Origin: Proteus sp. FME41
Lineage (GTDB): Bacteria > Pseudomonadota > Gammaproteobacteria > Enterobacterales > Enterobacteriaceae
Direction of reading: 5' to 3'
DNA length: 64,000 nt
Assembly: GCF_014897315.1 (NCBI RefSeq)
Contig: NZ_JABUYL010000015.1
Location: 33,460 to 97,459, forward strand
Numbering within the stretch: position 1 is the first letter of the stretch; every line of letters begins with the position of its first letter. Positions 20,413 through 31,575 of this stretch are shown piece by piece. A program made the translations under genes and the position numbers. A model generated the notes under the pieces. The model had not been told where the DNA came from, made no database searches, and saw only the letters and a list, made by a program, of their open reading frames with translations.

Positions 20413-21393
20413 TTAGGTTAAGAGAGAATGTGCAACGCACAACACCGTAATATAAACAATAAAGCAAACTAATAAGAATATCCCTTTTCCTCGATTAAGG
20501 CGCCGTTTTCGCCCTAAGGAAAAGACAGAAAACAGTAAACTGGCGACACCAAGCACAGCAAAACTAAAATAAAATGCATTGATATTCAAAGTGCTTGGTG
20601 AGAGCAATGCGGGCATACCTAACACAAAGGTAAGATTAAAAATATTAGCACCAATAATATTTCCTAACGCTAATTCATTCTCGCGTCTTAGTGCTGCCAC
20701 AATTGTTGTTGCTAATTCGGGTAGGCTTGTTCCAATCGATAGCAAGGTTAAACCAACAAAAAAGCCACTAAGATGATACTGTTGCATTAAAATAAAGACA
20801 TTATCTAATATCATTTGAGTCGCAACTGGAATAATCAGTAAGGCAATAACGACCCAAAAAAGAGCAACAGAATTGCGAGGATTAGTTTGCAATTCAAAAC
20901 GCGTTAAGGTTTCTAAAGGCAGGACATGGCGCTCTTGTGTGAGCGTTTTATGCATTGTTTTTATCATGAGAAAAATAGAGGCAAAGCCAATAAAAAAGAG
21001 CAACGTGCCTTCTCTAAGCCCGAGGTTTCCGCTAGAAACAATAATACCGACTAACATGATGACTATAATCATCAAGGGGAGCTCTTTTTTTAGCACCGCG
21101 GATTGAATATTCATGGGATAAATCATCGCGCCAATACCTGCGATGAGAAGAAGATTCGTCAGTGTAGAACCAATTGCTGTACCGATAGCGATATCCGGTA
21201 AGTTATGAACAGAAGCATCAGCCGAAATAAAAAGCTCAGGTAATGACGTGCCTGTGCCTACAATTAAAATACCGATAACGGCGGGAGGGATTTTTAACGA
21301 TTGCGCAAAAACGCTCGCACCATAAACTAATCGGTCTGATGCATAAACGAGTAACATCAACCCAAAAATTAAAAGAGACAAAGTAATCAACAT
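20413..21393 (-). CDS. yrbG: Calcium/sodium antiporter YrbG (CaCA family)
   Basis: 326 residues, about ten membrane segments in two inverted halves, each with the CaCA ion-binding motif (GTGTSLPELF in the first, SIGTSLPELAT in the second). The family exchanges Ca2+ for Na+ at the inner membrane; the E. coli protein is dispensable for LPS. It is the first gene of the minus-strand kds-lpt cluster and divergent from mlaF. Confidence 0.93.
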   Translation of the reverse strand: MLITLSLLIFGLMLLVYASDRLVYGASVFAQSLKIPPAVIGILIVGTGTSLPELFISADASVHNLPDIAIGTAIGSTLTNLLLIAGIGAMIYPMNIQSAVLKKELPLMIIVIMLVGIIVSSGNLGLREGTLLFFIGFASIFLMIKTMHKTLTQERHVLPLETLTRFELQTNPRNSVALFWVVIALLIIPVATQMILDNVFILMQQYHLSGFFVGLTLLSIGTSLPELATTIVAALRRENELALGNIIGANIFNLTFVLGMPALLSPSTLNINAFYFSFAVLGVASLLFSVFSLGRKRRLNRGKGIFLLVCFIVYITVLCVAHSLLT

Positions 21394-21636
21394 GCCATCA
21401 GTTTTCCAACAATGAACGAATAAAGAAAGAAAAAACCAATAAGACAGGGCTGATAAAAAAACATATTGTCAAAAGGTTTTACTAATTCACCATATTTTGA
21501 CTAGCCAAGCACGAAAAGTAAAATCAACCGTGCAATAAATTGCTAAATAGTGGTGATTTCTTTGTAACATAACGAATGACCTGCCAAAATAGCGTAAAAA
21601 TTCGTTTATGCAGACAGGCTTGAGGATGTTTTATTC

Positions 21637-22449
21637 ATGAACGCACAATCTGACAATCTAATTGAAGTGCGCAATATGAACTTCACCCGCGGTAGCAGGA
21701 AGATTTTCTCTGAGATTAATCTTGTTGTACCTAGAGGGAAAGTGACGGCGATTATGGGCCCTTCAGGGATTGGTAAAACAACTTTATTGCGCCTAATGGG
21801 AGGACAAATCCTTCCAGATAGTGGTGAAATTTGGTTTGATGGCGACAATATTCCTGCGCTATCACGTTCTGCGTTGTATCACGCAAGAAAGAAAATGAGT
21901 ATGCTTTTTCAATCAGGCGCACTGTTCACGGATATGAATGTGTTTGAAAATGTGGCATTCCCACTAAGAGAGCATACTAATTTACCTGAAGCACTCATTC
22001 GTACAACCGTGATGATGAAACTTGAAGCGGTGGGTTTGCGTGGTGCCGCCAGTTTAATGCCTTCTGAATTATCGGGTGGTATGGCGAGAAGAGCGGCATT
22101 AGCAAGAGCCATTGCGCTTGATCCTGAGTTAATTATGTTTGATGAACCTTTTGTTGGGCAAGATCCTATCACGATGGGTGTACTTGTTAAGCTAATTGAT
22201 GAACTAAATCATGCATTAGGTGTGACGTGCGTTGTGGTTTCTCATGATGTACCTGAAGTGCTAAGTATCGCTGATTATGCCTATATTGTTGCCGAGCAAA
22301 AAGTGATTGCTCAAGGCAGTGCAAAAGAATTACAAGATAACCCAAATAGGCAAGTCAGGCAGTTTTTAGATGGTATTGCTGATGGCCCTGTGCCTTTCCG
22401 TTTTCCTGCGGGGGATTATCAGGACGACCTATTAGGACGAGGAAATTAG
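21637..22449 (+). CDS. mlaF: Phospholipid ABC transporter ATPase MlaF
   Basis: 270 residues (E. coli 269). Walker A GPSGIGKT, signature LSGGMARRAALARA, Walker B LIMFDEPF. It is the cytoplasmic ATPase of the MlaFEDB complex, which moves phospholipids between inner membrane and MlaC. It is the first gene of the operon; mlaE follows after 3 bp. The 243-bp gap to yrbG must contain the divergent promoters. Confidence 0.97.
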   Translation: MNAQSDNLIEVRNMNFTRGSRKIFSEINLVVPRGKVTAIMGPSGIGKTTLLRLMGGQILPDSGEIWFDGDNIPALSRSALYHARKKMSMLFQSGALFTDMNVFENVAFPLREHTNLPEALIRTTVMMKLEAVGLRGAASLMPSELSGGMARRAALARAIALDPELIMFDEPFVGQDPITMGVLVKLIDELNHALGVTCVVVSHDVPEVLSIADYAYIVAEQKVIAQGSAKELQDNPNRQVRQFLDGIADGPVPFRFPAGDYQDDLLGRGN

Positions 22450-22452
22450 TAC

Positions 22453-23232
22453 GTGGTAAATTTACTAGCTCGTATTGGCGCTAGAGCGTTAGCGATTTTT
22501 GCAACATTCGGTAGAGCAGGCATTATGCTCTTTCGAGCATTAGTCGGTAAGCCTGAATTTCGTAAACAGTGGCCTCTTCTAATGAAGCAACTGTATAACG
22601 TCGGCGTTCAATCATTATTGATTATCATGGTATCGGGTTTATTTATCGGCATGGTGTTGGGACTGCAAGGTTATCTTGTATTAACAACCTTTAGTGCCGA
22701 AGCTAGCCTAGGTATGATGGTCGCACTCTCTTTATTAAGAGAATTAGGCCCTGTGGTGACTGCATTATTATTTGCAGGTCGAGCAGGTTCTGCATTAACA
22801 GCAGAAATCGGCTTAATGAAAGCCACAGAACAAATTTCCAGTTTAGAAATGATGGCGGTTGATCCTTTAAGACGTGTGGTTGCCCCACGTTTTTGGGCGG
22901 GTTTAATTAGTATGCCATTCCTTTCACTCATTTTTGTTGCCATCGGTATTTGGGGTGGGGCAATTGTTGGGGTAGATTGGAAGGGAATTGATGAAGGCTT
23001 TTTCTGGGCATCTATGCAAGGTGCTGTCGAATGGCGACTAGATTTAGTGAATTGTTTTATTAAGAGTGTCGTGTTCGCCATCACCGTCACTTGGATAGCG
23101 CTCTTTAACGGGTATGACGCAATCCCAACATCAGAAGGGATTAGCAGAGCAACAACACGTACTGTTGTTCATTCATCGTTAGCCGTATTGGGTTTAGATT
23201 TTGTGCTAACAGCACTGATGTTTGGGAACTAA
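22453..23232 (+). CDS. mlaE: Phospholipid ABC transporter permease MlaE
   Basis: 259 residues (E. coli 260), the MlaE permease fold with about five hydrophobic segments and the conserved [24 protein letters not shown] region. It begins with GTG (GTGGTAAAT), 3 bp after mlaF. It forms the inner-membrane dimer that passes lipid to the MlaD ring. Confidence 0.96.
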   Translation: MVNLLARIGARALAIFATFGRAGIMLFRALVGKPEFRKQWPLLMKQLYNVGVQSLLIIMVSGLFIGMVLGLQGYLVLTTFSAEASLGMMVALSLLRELGPVVTALLFAGRAGSALTAEIGLMKATEQISSLEMMAVDPLRRVVAPRFWAGLISMPFLSLIFVAIGIWGGAIVGVDWKGIDEGFFWASMQGAVEWRLDLVNCFIKSVVFAITVTWIALFNGYDAIPTSEGISRATTRTVVHSSLAVLGLDFVLTALMFGN

Positions 23233-23235
23233 GTC

Positions 23236-23772
23236 ATGCAAAGTAAAAAAATTGAAATTTGGGTTGGTCTATTTGTTTTGATCGCATTAGCTGCTGTTGT
23301 TTTCTTATGTCTGAAAGTGGCTGATATTAAAGAAATGGGTAATCAACCGACTTATCGTGTTTATGCCAGTTTTGGTAATATTGGTGGATTAAAAGAGCGC
23401 TCTCCAATTAAAATTGGGGGGGTTGTTATTGGTCGTGTCGCATCTATTTCTTTAAAAGAAGAAAATGAGGGTAACTACCGTCCTGAAGTCGCGCTCGATA
23501 TTCTGAAAATTTATGACCACATTCCAGAAAGTAGCTCGCTATCTATTCGTACCTCAGGTTTATTAGGTGAGCAATTCCTTGCGTTGAATTTAGGTTTTTA
23601 TGATGAAGAGTTGGGATCTGATCTGCTAAAAGAGGGTGGAACGATCACAAATACCAACTCCGCTATGGTACTAGAGGATTTAATCGGTCAATTCCTTTAT
23701 AAAACAGGCGATGGTGATGATTCAGCAAAATCTGAATCTAAACCGACAGAAGAACACGCTACATTACCTTAA
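23236..23772 (+). CDS. mlaD: Phospholipid-binding MCE protein MlaD
   Basis: 178 residues: an N-terminal membrane anchor (about 7-28), then one MCE domain (YASFGNIGGLKERSPIKIGGVVIGRV, LLGEQFLALNLG). It forms the periplasmic hexameric ring with a lipid channel. It begins 3 bp after mlaE. The C-terminal tail is short and hydrophilic. Confidence 0.96.
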   Translation: MQSKKIEIWVGLFVLIALAAVVFLCLKVADIKEMGNQPTYRVYASFGNIGGLKERSPIKIGGVVIGRVASISLKEENEGNYRPEVALDILKIYDHIPESSSLSIRTSGLLGEQFLALNLGFYDEELGSDLLKEGGTITNTNSAMVLEDLIGQFLYKTGDGDDSAKSESKPTEEHATLP

Positions 23773-23784
23773 TGATGAATGCTT

Positions 23785-23831
23785 ATACGATGCATTGATA
23801 CTTTTTAACATGCGTAATAAATGCATCGTAT
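23785..23831 (+). repeat. 11-bp inverted repeat in the mlaD-mlaC spacer
   Basis: ATACGATGCAT and ATGCATCGTAT form perfect arms separated by 25 bases. The spacer here is 93 bp, while the other mla junctions are 1-3 bp. No T run follows, so the stem would act in the mRNA as a stabiliser or processing signal rather than a terminator. Confidence 0.75.
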
Positions 23832-23865
23832 TTATTGAAACCCTATTTCGAGGAGAAGCGAAAAT

Positions 23866-24495
23866 ATGTTTAAACGCTTATTAATGGTCACGCTATTCGT
23901 GATAACGCCTTTTGCTATGGCGGTAGATAAAACCAATCCTTATGCATTGATGGATGATGCAGCACAAAAGACGTTTACTAAATTAAAAAACGAGCAATCT
24001 GAAATTCGTAAGGATCCTGAAGTTTTACGCCAAATTGTTCAACAAGAATTACTGCCTTATGTGCAAATTAAATATGCGGGCGCATTAGTATTAGGGCCTC
24101 ATTATCGTACTGCAACACCCGCTCAGCGAGATGCGTATTTCATTGCATTTGAAGCCTATCTTGCTCAAGTTTATGGTCAAGCCTTAGCGATGTATGAAGG
24201 ACAAGAATACCGTATTGAGCCAGCAAAATCGTTTGCAGATAAATCGAATTTAACTATTCGCGTTACCATTATTGATAAAAATGGTCGCCCACCGGTTCGT
24301 CTCGATTTCCAATGGCGCAAAAATAGTAAAACGGGTGAATGGCAGGCTTATGACATGATTGCTGAAGGTGTGAGTATGATCACCACAAAGCAAAACGAAT
24401 GGTCAGATATTTTAAATTCTAAAGGTGTCGAAGGTTTAACTAAACAGTTAGAAATCAGTGCTAAAACACCGATTACGCTTGAAGAGAAAAAATAA
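23866..24495 (+). CDS. mlaC: Periplasmic phospholipid carrier MlaC
   Basis: 209 residues (E. coli 211) with a signal peptide ([19 protein letters not shown]) and the Tol-Tol-Ttg2D fold ([37 protein letters not shown]). It ferries phospholipid between the OmpC-MlaA complex and MlaFEDB. It has its own strong ribosome site (CGAGGAGA) after an unusually long spacer. Confidence 0.96.
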   Translation: MFKRLLMVTLFVITPFAMAVDKTNPYALMDDAAQKTFTKLKNEQSEIRKDPEVLRQIVQQELLPYVQIKYAGALVLGPHYRTATPAQRDAYFIAFEAYLAQVYGQALAMYEGQEYRIEPAKSFADKSNLTIRVTIIDKNGRPPVRLDFQWRKNSKTGEWQAYDMIAEGVSMITTKQNEWSDILNSKGVEGLTKQLEISAKTPITLEEKK

Positions 24496-24496
24496 A

Positions 24497-24790
24497 ATGT
24501 CAGCCTCGTTAAATTGGGAAAAAAAGGGCGATATTCTCTTTTTACAAGGAACGTTAGATCGAGAAACGTTATTGCCAGCTTGGCAACAGCGCAAAGTGTT
24601 ATTAGCGGATATTAATATCATTGATATTTCTGCATTAGGCCATATCGATTCGACGGGATTGGCGCTATTTGTTCACCTAAAAGCAGAAATGGAAGCACAA
24701 CATCGTCAATTTATTATTCACGGCGTCAGCGAACGTTTTCAAACCTTAATTACGCTCTATGATCTTGATGAAATTATGAATATTGCTTAA
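24497..24790 (+). CDS. mlaB: STAS-domain protein MlaB
   Basis: 97 residues, equal to E. coli MlaB. STAS fold with the DSTGLALFVHLK helix start. It binds MlaF and is needed for its assembly and activity. It begins 1 bp after mlaC; the frame is open upstream inside mlaC, but MSASLNWEKK is the family start. Confidence 0.94.
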   Translation: MSASLNWEKKGDILFLQGTLDRETLLPAWQQRKVLLADINIIDISALGHIDSTGLALFVHLKAEMEAQHRQFIIHGVSERFQTLITLYDLDEIMNIA

Positions 24791-24813
24791 TACCAATTTG
24801 GCGTAAAGCAATA

Positions 24814-24856
24814 AAAAAGCCCCCTTCGTGATACTTTTATCATTAAGGGGGTTTTT
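24814..24856 (+). terminator. Terminator after mlaB
   Basis: CCCCCTT / AAGGGGG outer stem with an inner TGATA/TATCA pairing, preceded by an A run and followed by TTTTT. It ends the mla operon in front of ibaG. Confidence 0.85.
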
Positions 24857-24930
24857 GATGGTTTAAGAGTAGCGCGGATTCCATTAGGATAGACAACTGA
24901 TTATTATTTTAACGTTGAGATTGAGCAATT

Positions 24931-26497
<1,567 letters not shown>

Positions 26498-26527
26498 TTT
26501 ATTTTAGTTATCCCTTTTTAACCATTT

Positions 26528-26563
26528 AAAACCATAGTACTTTTTGGGTGCTATGGTTTTTTT
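26528..26563 (+). terminator. Rho-independent terminator after murA
   Basis: Perfect AAAACCATAG / CTATGGTTTT stem followed by more T residues, 30 bp after the murA stop. Confidence 0.9.
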
Positions 26564-26694
26564 GTGTGTATGGTTTAGAGGTAAGCCTCAATAGAATAGG
26601 ATAATTCATAAGGTATTTCTTTCGTTGCAAGATACAGTAAGAAAAATAGATCTGTGCTAGATAAATCATCATAAGCTAAAAGGAAGAAACATGT

Positions 26695-27756
26695 ATGCAG
26701 GTAACAAGGAAACAAGAGCATCTTATTCGTCAAGCACTTGATAAATGGCAACAATCAGGTGATATTTCTGAACAAGAACATCAGCAACTAGGAAGTACGT
26801 TGCAACGCATTCCCTTTGATTGGAAAAGGCTGAGCCGCTATGCATTTTGGATAGCCATTGTGTGTTTAATTATCGCTGCTGGCAGTATTTTTAGTGACAG
26901 TGCTTTAGTCTATTATCTAATTAAACTCTTTAGTTTTTCTGAAATTATGCGAGTAATATCGCCAGCGCTTATTGCTTGCGCACTCTATTTTTGGGGATTT
27001 AAGCGCCAACGAAAAGAAACACAATGGCATTACAGCACTGAATTTATTCTCTTTTTAGGTGTGATGTTTACGGCTATTTTTCTTTGGCAACTCGGCGAAT
27101 TGCTGGACACAGGAAGTGGTCATATTGCTCCTCTCTTTTTAATAGGTTGTATGATTTATGGTGTGATTGGTTTTATTAGTCGCTCATCGTTGGTGTGGTT
27201 ATTTTTCTTATTAATGTTAGGGAATTGGTTTGGCGCTGAAACGGGCTATATGTCGGGCTGGGGTGCTTATTGGTTAGGCATGAATTATCCTATTCGCTTT
27301 GTCTTTTTTGGTGCTGCCTTACTGGCAGGGTGCTATTTTTTACAAAACGTATTGGCGCAGCGCCGTTTATTTACCATGACAAAAATAATGGGATTAACTT
27401 ATCTCTTTATTGCGTTATGGATAATGTCTATTTTTGGTAATTATGATCCGGATACTTGGTATCGTACTTCAAGTGTAAATTTGTTACCTTGGGCACTGTT
27501 ATTTGGTGTTGTTTCCGTTATTTGTCTCTACCTCAGCCTTAAAACCGATGATGGCATGTTAAGGGGTTTTGGCCTGACATTTCTGGGTATTAACCTTTAC
27601 ACGCGTTTTTTTGAATATTTTTGGGATAGCTTACACAGTGCGATTTTCTTCTTTGTTTTAGCTATTTCATTGATTCTAATTGGACGAAAAGCTGAAAAGA
27701 TTTGGCATGCTATTGAACATAATTCACTCACGAGTAAAGCGGATAAAAATGAATAA
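26695..27756 (+). CDS. DUF2157 integral membrane protein
   Basis: 353 residues. The soluble N-terminal part (about 1-45, with QALDKWQQSGDISEQEHQQL) matches the DUF2157 start and is followed by about ten hydrophobic segments and a short charged tail. Function is not established for the family. The start is the ATG at 26695, out of frame with an ATG four bases upstream, and GGAAG lies just before. It is a separate unit after the murA terminator; the small Cys-rich gene follows after 37 bp and is probably co-transcribed. Confidence 0.75.
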   Translation: MQVTRKQEHLIRQALDKWQQSGDISEQEHQQLGSTLQRIPFDWKRLSRYAFWIAIVCLIIAAGSIFSDSALVYYLIKLFSFSEIMRVISPALIACALYFWGFKRQRKETQWHYSTEFILFLGVMFTAIFLWQLGELLDTGSGHIAPLFLIGCMIYGVIGFISRSSLVWLFFLLMLGNWFGAETGYMSGWGAYWLGMNYPIRFVFFGAALLAGCYFLQNVLAQRRLFTMTKIMGLTYLFIALWIMSIFGNYDPDTWYRTSSVNLLPWALLFGVVSVICLYLSLKTDDGMLRGFGLTFLGINLYTRFFEYFWDSLHSAIFFFVLAISLILIGRKAEKIWHAIEHNSLTSKADKNE

Positions 27757-27793
27757 AATTTTGTTTTATTCGTTGTTGTAATAGGAGATTACT

Positions 27794-28042
27794 TTGATAG
27801 AAAAACGCAGTTGTCATCTTCCACTCGAAGTAAGTTGCGTGGCTTGTCATCACTTTGTGTTTAAAGATAAAGATGAGGCTTATTTTGAAATTTGCCCTGT
27901 CTGTGGCTGGCAAAATGATGGCATTAAAGAAGGGCAATATAGCAGTTGTAATCGCAGCACATTAGAGGATTACCGTAATACCGAGAGCTTTAAAGAAAAT
28001 TGCTTACAAGGTGCGACGTTTTATATGAAATCTCCCCATTAG
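27794..28042 (+). CDS. Small cysteine-rich CPCC-type protein
   Basis: 82 residues with two CxxC pairs (SCVACHHF and CPVCGWQND) and two or three more Cys, resembling the CPCC zinc-ribbon-like family. Metal binding is likely; function unknown. The start is TTG at 27794, chosen because GGAG sits 8 bp upstream and no ATG is available before the conserved cysteines. Convergent with degS, with a gap of only 20 bp. Confidence 0.65.
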   Translation: MIEKRSCHLPLEVSCVACHHFVFKDKDEAYFEICPVCGWQNDGIKEGQYSSCNRSTLEDYRNTESFKENCLQGATFYMKSPH

Positions 28043-28062
28043 TCGGTAGTAGGAAAATATTG

Positions 28063-29139
28063 CTAATTAGGGCTCTCTGGTTGATATTCTGAAATAGTGA
28101 CGTCAACATTGAGCTCATTGCCTTCACGCAATAACGTAACTGGTAACACCGTACCAGGGCGCGTTTCTGCAATATAATCCATCATTTCCATGGCGGAAGT
28201 CGCTGGTGCATGATTAATGCTAAGAATAATATCGCCTGTTTTTATTCCTGCTTTATCGGCTGGACTATTTGGGGTGATCCGGAAAATACGTAACCCTTGG
28301 ATTTGTTTAATATCAGTATTTGATGAGCGAATTTTAGGTAATTCTTTGGCGGTGATACCAATAAAACCACGAATAACACGGCCATCACGAATAAGCTTGT
28401 TCATAATTTTTACCGCCAGCTCGGTTGGAATAGCAAAGCCGAGGCCTTCTGCACTGGGGCGATATCCATTATAAGTCCCTGAATCAAACGTCATGGTATT
28501 AATACCCACAAGCTCACCTTCTGTATTAATTAGCGCACCACCAGAGTTACCTTCATTAATTGAGGCGTCTGTTTGCAGGAAATTTTGATAGCGTGTTGGG
28601 CTTAATCCTACTCGGCCTGTGGCACTGATGATCCCTTGAGTAATTGTCTGTCCAATATTGAATGGATTACCAATAGCCAGTACCACATCACCAACGTGAG
28701 ATATTCGTTTGCTATTAATGGCGATGGTTGGGAGTTTATCCGCATCAATTTTTAACACAGCGAGGTCGGTTAAAGGATCGGAACCTACTAATAATCCTTC
28801 ATAAAGATCGCCATTTTGCAGTGCGACAATAATTTGATCCGCATTATTAATCACATGTTGATTCGTCAAAATATAGCCACGTCCGTCCATAATAACGCCC
28901 GCACCTAAAGAGGTTAGTTCACGACCTTCTTGAGAAAAGCTTCCCATGGTACTGCTATAAACATTGACGACAGCTGGAGCGGCACGCCGTACAGCCGTGT
29001 TATAGCTAAAAGGTGCATTGAGAAAATCACCATTAAGTAGGCGTTCAATAAAAATAGGGCGAATAGAGGGAACTGCAATCAAAAGAATTGCTGCTGTTAA
29101 AAGACCAATCAATGTCGATCGCAGTAACTTAGTTAACAT
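28063..29139 (-). CDS. degS: Envelope stress-sensor protease DegS
   Basis: 358 residues (E. coli 355). N-terminal membrane anchor (about 5-24), trypsin-like domain with H95, D125 and S199 (NEGNSGGAL), and one PDZ domain (about 255-340). On sensing outer-membrane protein C termini it cuts RseA and releases sigma-E. The single PDZ and uncleaved anchor separate it from the adjacent DegQ. Confidence 0.96.
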   Translation of the reverse strand: MLTKLLRSTLIGLLTAAILLIAVPSIRPIFIERLLNGDFLNAPFSYNTAVRRAAPAVVNVYSSTMGSFSQEGRELTSLGAGVIMDGRGYILTNQHVINNADQIIVALQNGDLYEGLLVGSDPLTDLAVLKIDADKLPTIAINSKRISHVGDVVLAIGNPFNIGQTITQGIISATGRVGLSPTRYQNFLQTDASINEGNSGGALINTEGELVGINTMTFDSGTYNGYRPSAEGLGFAIPTELAVKIMNKLIRDGRVIRGFIGITAKELPKIRSSNTDIKQIQGLRIFRITPNSPADKAGIKTGDIILSINHAPATSAMEMMDYIAETRPGTVLPVTLLREGNELNVDVTISEYQPESPN

Positions 29140-29274
29140 AAAAATCCTGTATTTATGTCTGACTGTGAGATTATTTGCGTAGGAGCGATGAGAATAGCAT
29201 AGTTTAACTTATGAAAGCATCGCTCAACGCATAAAATCCCCTTTTAATCCAATGAGTCTTATCAATAAAGCACA

Positions 29275-29308
29275 TAAAAAAAGCCCTATAATAGAAATTA
29301 TAGGGCTA
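29275..29308 (-). terminator. Terminator after degQ (minus strand)
   Basis: AGCCCTATAAT / ATTATAGGGCT perfect 11-bp stem with an AGAA loop. On the minus strand it is followed by a T run (AAAAAA on the plus strand at 29276-29281), 38 bp after the degQ stop. degS therefore needs its own promoter. Confidence 0.9.
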
Positions 29309-29345
29309 AGGAAATCAATAAATTAGATAGATGAAAGTTTACTTC

Positions 29346-30737
29346 TTAGCGCGGTGTATTACGTAACAGTAGGTAAATTTCATCATTACCACGCTGAATG
29401 TTTAATGCAAGAACAGGGGGTTTTGCATCAATGGCTTTACGTAAATCACCGAGTGATGTAATTGGGGTGTTATTTATACCAATAATCAAGTCACCTTTCT
29501 GTAAGCCTGACGCAGCAGCTGCTGAGTCTTTCTCTACAGAATCAACAGACACTGCTTTTATTTGTTTATTTAAGTAGTTACTTAATGTGGCACCTTGTAG
29601 TGCTGGAGAGAAGTTATCGGCACGTGTTGCATCAGCAGATTGTTTCTCTAACATCACTTTGACATCCATTGGTTTTCCTTGACGGATTAGACCAATTAAA
29701 ATTTCTTTACCAGGCGGTGTTGTACCCACTTTAGCGCGTAACTCAGCAAAGCTATTGATACGTTTACCATCAACTGAAATTAAAACATCACCCGGCTTGA
29801 TACCTGCTTTTGCAGCCGATGATTCAGGTAAAACTTCACTAATAAAGGCACCACGTTGTGCATCAATATTAAAGGATTTCGCCAGATCAGAATTCATTTC
29901 TGTACCACGAATACCTAAGATGCCACGTTTAACTTCACCATGAGCAATAAGTTGTTGGCTAAGGTCACGGGCCATATTGCTTGGGATCGCAAAACCAATA
30001 CCAATATTGCCGCCACCTGGTGCTAAAATAGCGGTATTAATCCCAATGAGTTCACCATTTAAGTTAACTAATGCGCCACCAGAGTTACCTCGGTTGATTG
30101 AAGCATCAGTTTGAATAAAGTTCTCTAATCCTTCAAGATTTAGACCACTACGACCTAAGGCGGAAATAATACCGGATGTCGCCGTCTGACCTAAACCGAA
30201 TGGGTTACCGACTGCAACGGCAAAATCACCTACACGTAACTGGTCTGAGTCTGCCATTTTGATCGCTGTTAAATTTGTTGGCTTCTCAATTTGCAGTAAG
30301 GCGATATCTGTTTGTGGATCACTACCAATTAATTTTGCGCTAAATTCACGGCCATCATTAATTTGTAGCTGAATGTTATCTGCGCCATCAACAACGTGAT
30401 TGTTGGTTAATACATAGCCTTTTTGTGCATCAATAATGACGCCGGAGCCTAAACCTTCAAAAGGGCGAATACTTTGTTGTTGTGATGGAAAATTGGGGCC
30501 AAAGAAGAATTTGAACTCTTCAGGCACTTGCTGGCTTTGTACTCGTGTTCCTGAAACATGCACACTGACAACCGCAGGTAGCACTTTATCTAGCATAGGT
30601 GCAAGGCTTGGGAGTTGTTCTCCTGATGGCATAACCGCAGGCAATGCAGCCATGCTGGTTGCTGGGATAGTTGAGAGTGAAAGTCCGACACTCATTGCTA
30701 ATGCACTAAGTAATAATTTTCTTTTTTTAGTCAACAT
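29346..30737 (-). CDS. degQ: Periplasmic serine endoprotease/chaperone DegQ
   Basis: 463 residues: signal peptide ending near TSMA-A (residue 30), trypsin-like domain with H114, D144 and S219 (NRGNSGGAL), and two PDZ domains (about 270-360 and 380-460). The short LA loop (about 82-92) is DegQ-like rather than the long Gln-rich loop of DegP, and the degQ-degS order supports this. A DegP assignment cannot be fully excluded by eye. Confidence 0.92.
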   Translation of the reverse strand: MLTKKRKLLLSALAMSVGLSLSTIPATSMAALPAVMPSGEQLPSLAPMLDKVLPAVVSVHVSGTRVQSQQVPEEFKFFFGPNFPSQQQSIRPFEGLGSGVIIDAQKGYVLTNNHVVDGADNIQLQINDGREFSAKLIGSDPQTDIALLQIEKPTNLTAIKMADSDQLRVGDFAVAVGNPFGLGQTATSGIISALGRSGLNLEGLENFIQTDASINRGNSGGALVNLNGELIGINTAILAPGGGNIGIGFAIPSNMARDLSQQLIAHGEVKRGILGIRGTEMNSDLAKSFNIDAQRGAFISEVLPESSAAKAGIKPGDVLISVDGKRINSFAELRAKVGTTPPGKEILIGLIRQGKPMDVKVMLEKQSADATRADNFSPALQGATLSNYLNKQIKAVSVDSVEKDSAAAASGLQKGDLIIGINNTPITSLGDLRKAIDAKPPVLALNIQRGNDEIYLLLRNTPR

Positions 30738-30937
30738 GAATTAGAGTCTCTTGATACAGTTATCAAAATAAAAATTTATTGCTCAAAATGAGCGCGATGT
30801 CACTAAGACCTGTACTGACAAAGGAAAGTTCATTAAGACATGATGTGCTTTGCTTCCTTTTACATGGATTTACAAGACAAAAGCTATCTTTAAAACCATA
30901 GCAAATAATTGTCATTTTATGATATTTAATAGAAAGA

Positions 30938-30963
30938 AAAACGCCACATAACTGTGGCGTTTT
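30938..30963 (-). terminator. Hairpin terminator directly after zapG
   Basis: AAAACGCCACA / TGTGGCGTTTT, an 11-bp perfect stem with a TAAC loop, starting 4 bp beyond the zapG stop. The A/T-flanked stem can work in both directions. Confidence 0.85.
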
Positions 30964-30967
30964 ACGA

Positions 30968-31372
30968 TTAACTGTCTTTTTTCTCTGTGGGTCTGAATAA
31001 CCCAGATGCGCCTTCGGAATAATCACGAGGTGGCATTTTTATTGGAGACTGATCATTTGCTGCTTCTGATTCACTTAATCGGTAATTAAATGGATTATCT
31101 TGAGCAGGCATATCAGGCATCAACTCATTAGAGCTTTTTGCCATATGTTGATATAGCTGACGATAATCTTTCGCCATGTTATCTAATAATTCAGCGCTTC
31201 TCGCAAAATGGCTAACAAGTTCATTGCGATAAGTATCCAGTTCTTCTTTTTTCGTGTCTAACTCTGCTTTGATAGCATCTTGTTGGCGAAGGGTACCGTT
31301 ACCGTAACGCATTGCGAGTGCGCCAATAATAAGACCCACAACTAATCCAATCAGTGCGTAAACCCAAACCAT
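30968..31372 (-). CDS. zapG: Z-ring/envelope protein ZapG (YhcB, DUF1043)
   Basis: 134 residues. N-terminal membrane helix (about 2-21, VYALIGLVVGLIIGALAM), a coiled-coil (about 30-85) and a disordered C-terminal tail. YhcB/ZapG interacts with division and elongation proteins and affects envelope growth. Divergent from zapE, as in E. coli yhcB-yhcM. Confidence 0.93.
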   Translation of the reverse strand: MVWVYALIGLVVGLIIGALAMRYGNGTLRQQDAIKAELDTKKEELDTYRNELVSHFARSAELLDNMAKDYRQLYQHMAKSSNELMPDMPAQDNPFNYRLSESEAANDQSPIKMPPRDYSEGASGLFRPTEKKDS

Positions 31373-31575
31373 GGCAACTCCTTTTCATCTAATAGTGAGG
31401 ACGATGGATTCTTATAACATCATAACCGCTAAAAGGCATAGGTGGAATAATATCCTTAAGCTTAATATGAAATTCCTGTGTTACGTTGATGTTAAAACGA
31501 TTCTTAATGCTTATAATAGCGCTATTCGACAGACACAAATTAGTATGTCAAAAAATTAAGGATAAGAGGGCATTC

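Noticed and set aside
22671..23090. 139-codon minus-strand frame in mlaE
   Set aside because: Shadow of the GC-poor, hydrophobic mlaE codons; no start signal.
30436..30744. 102-codon plus-strand frame over the degQ start
   Set aside because: Antisense to the degQ signal peptide and N terminus; no supporting signal.
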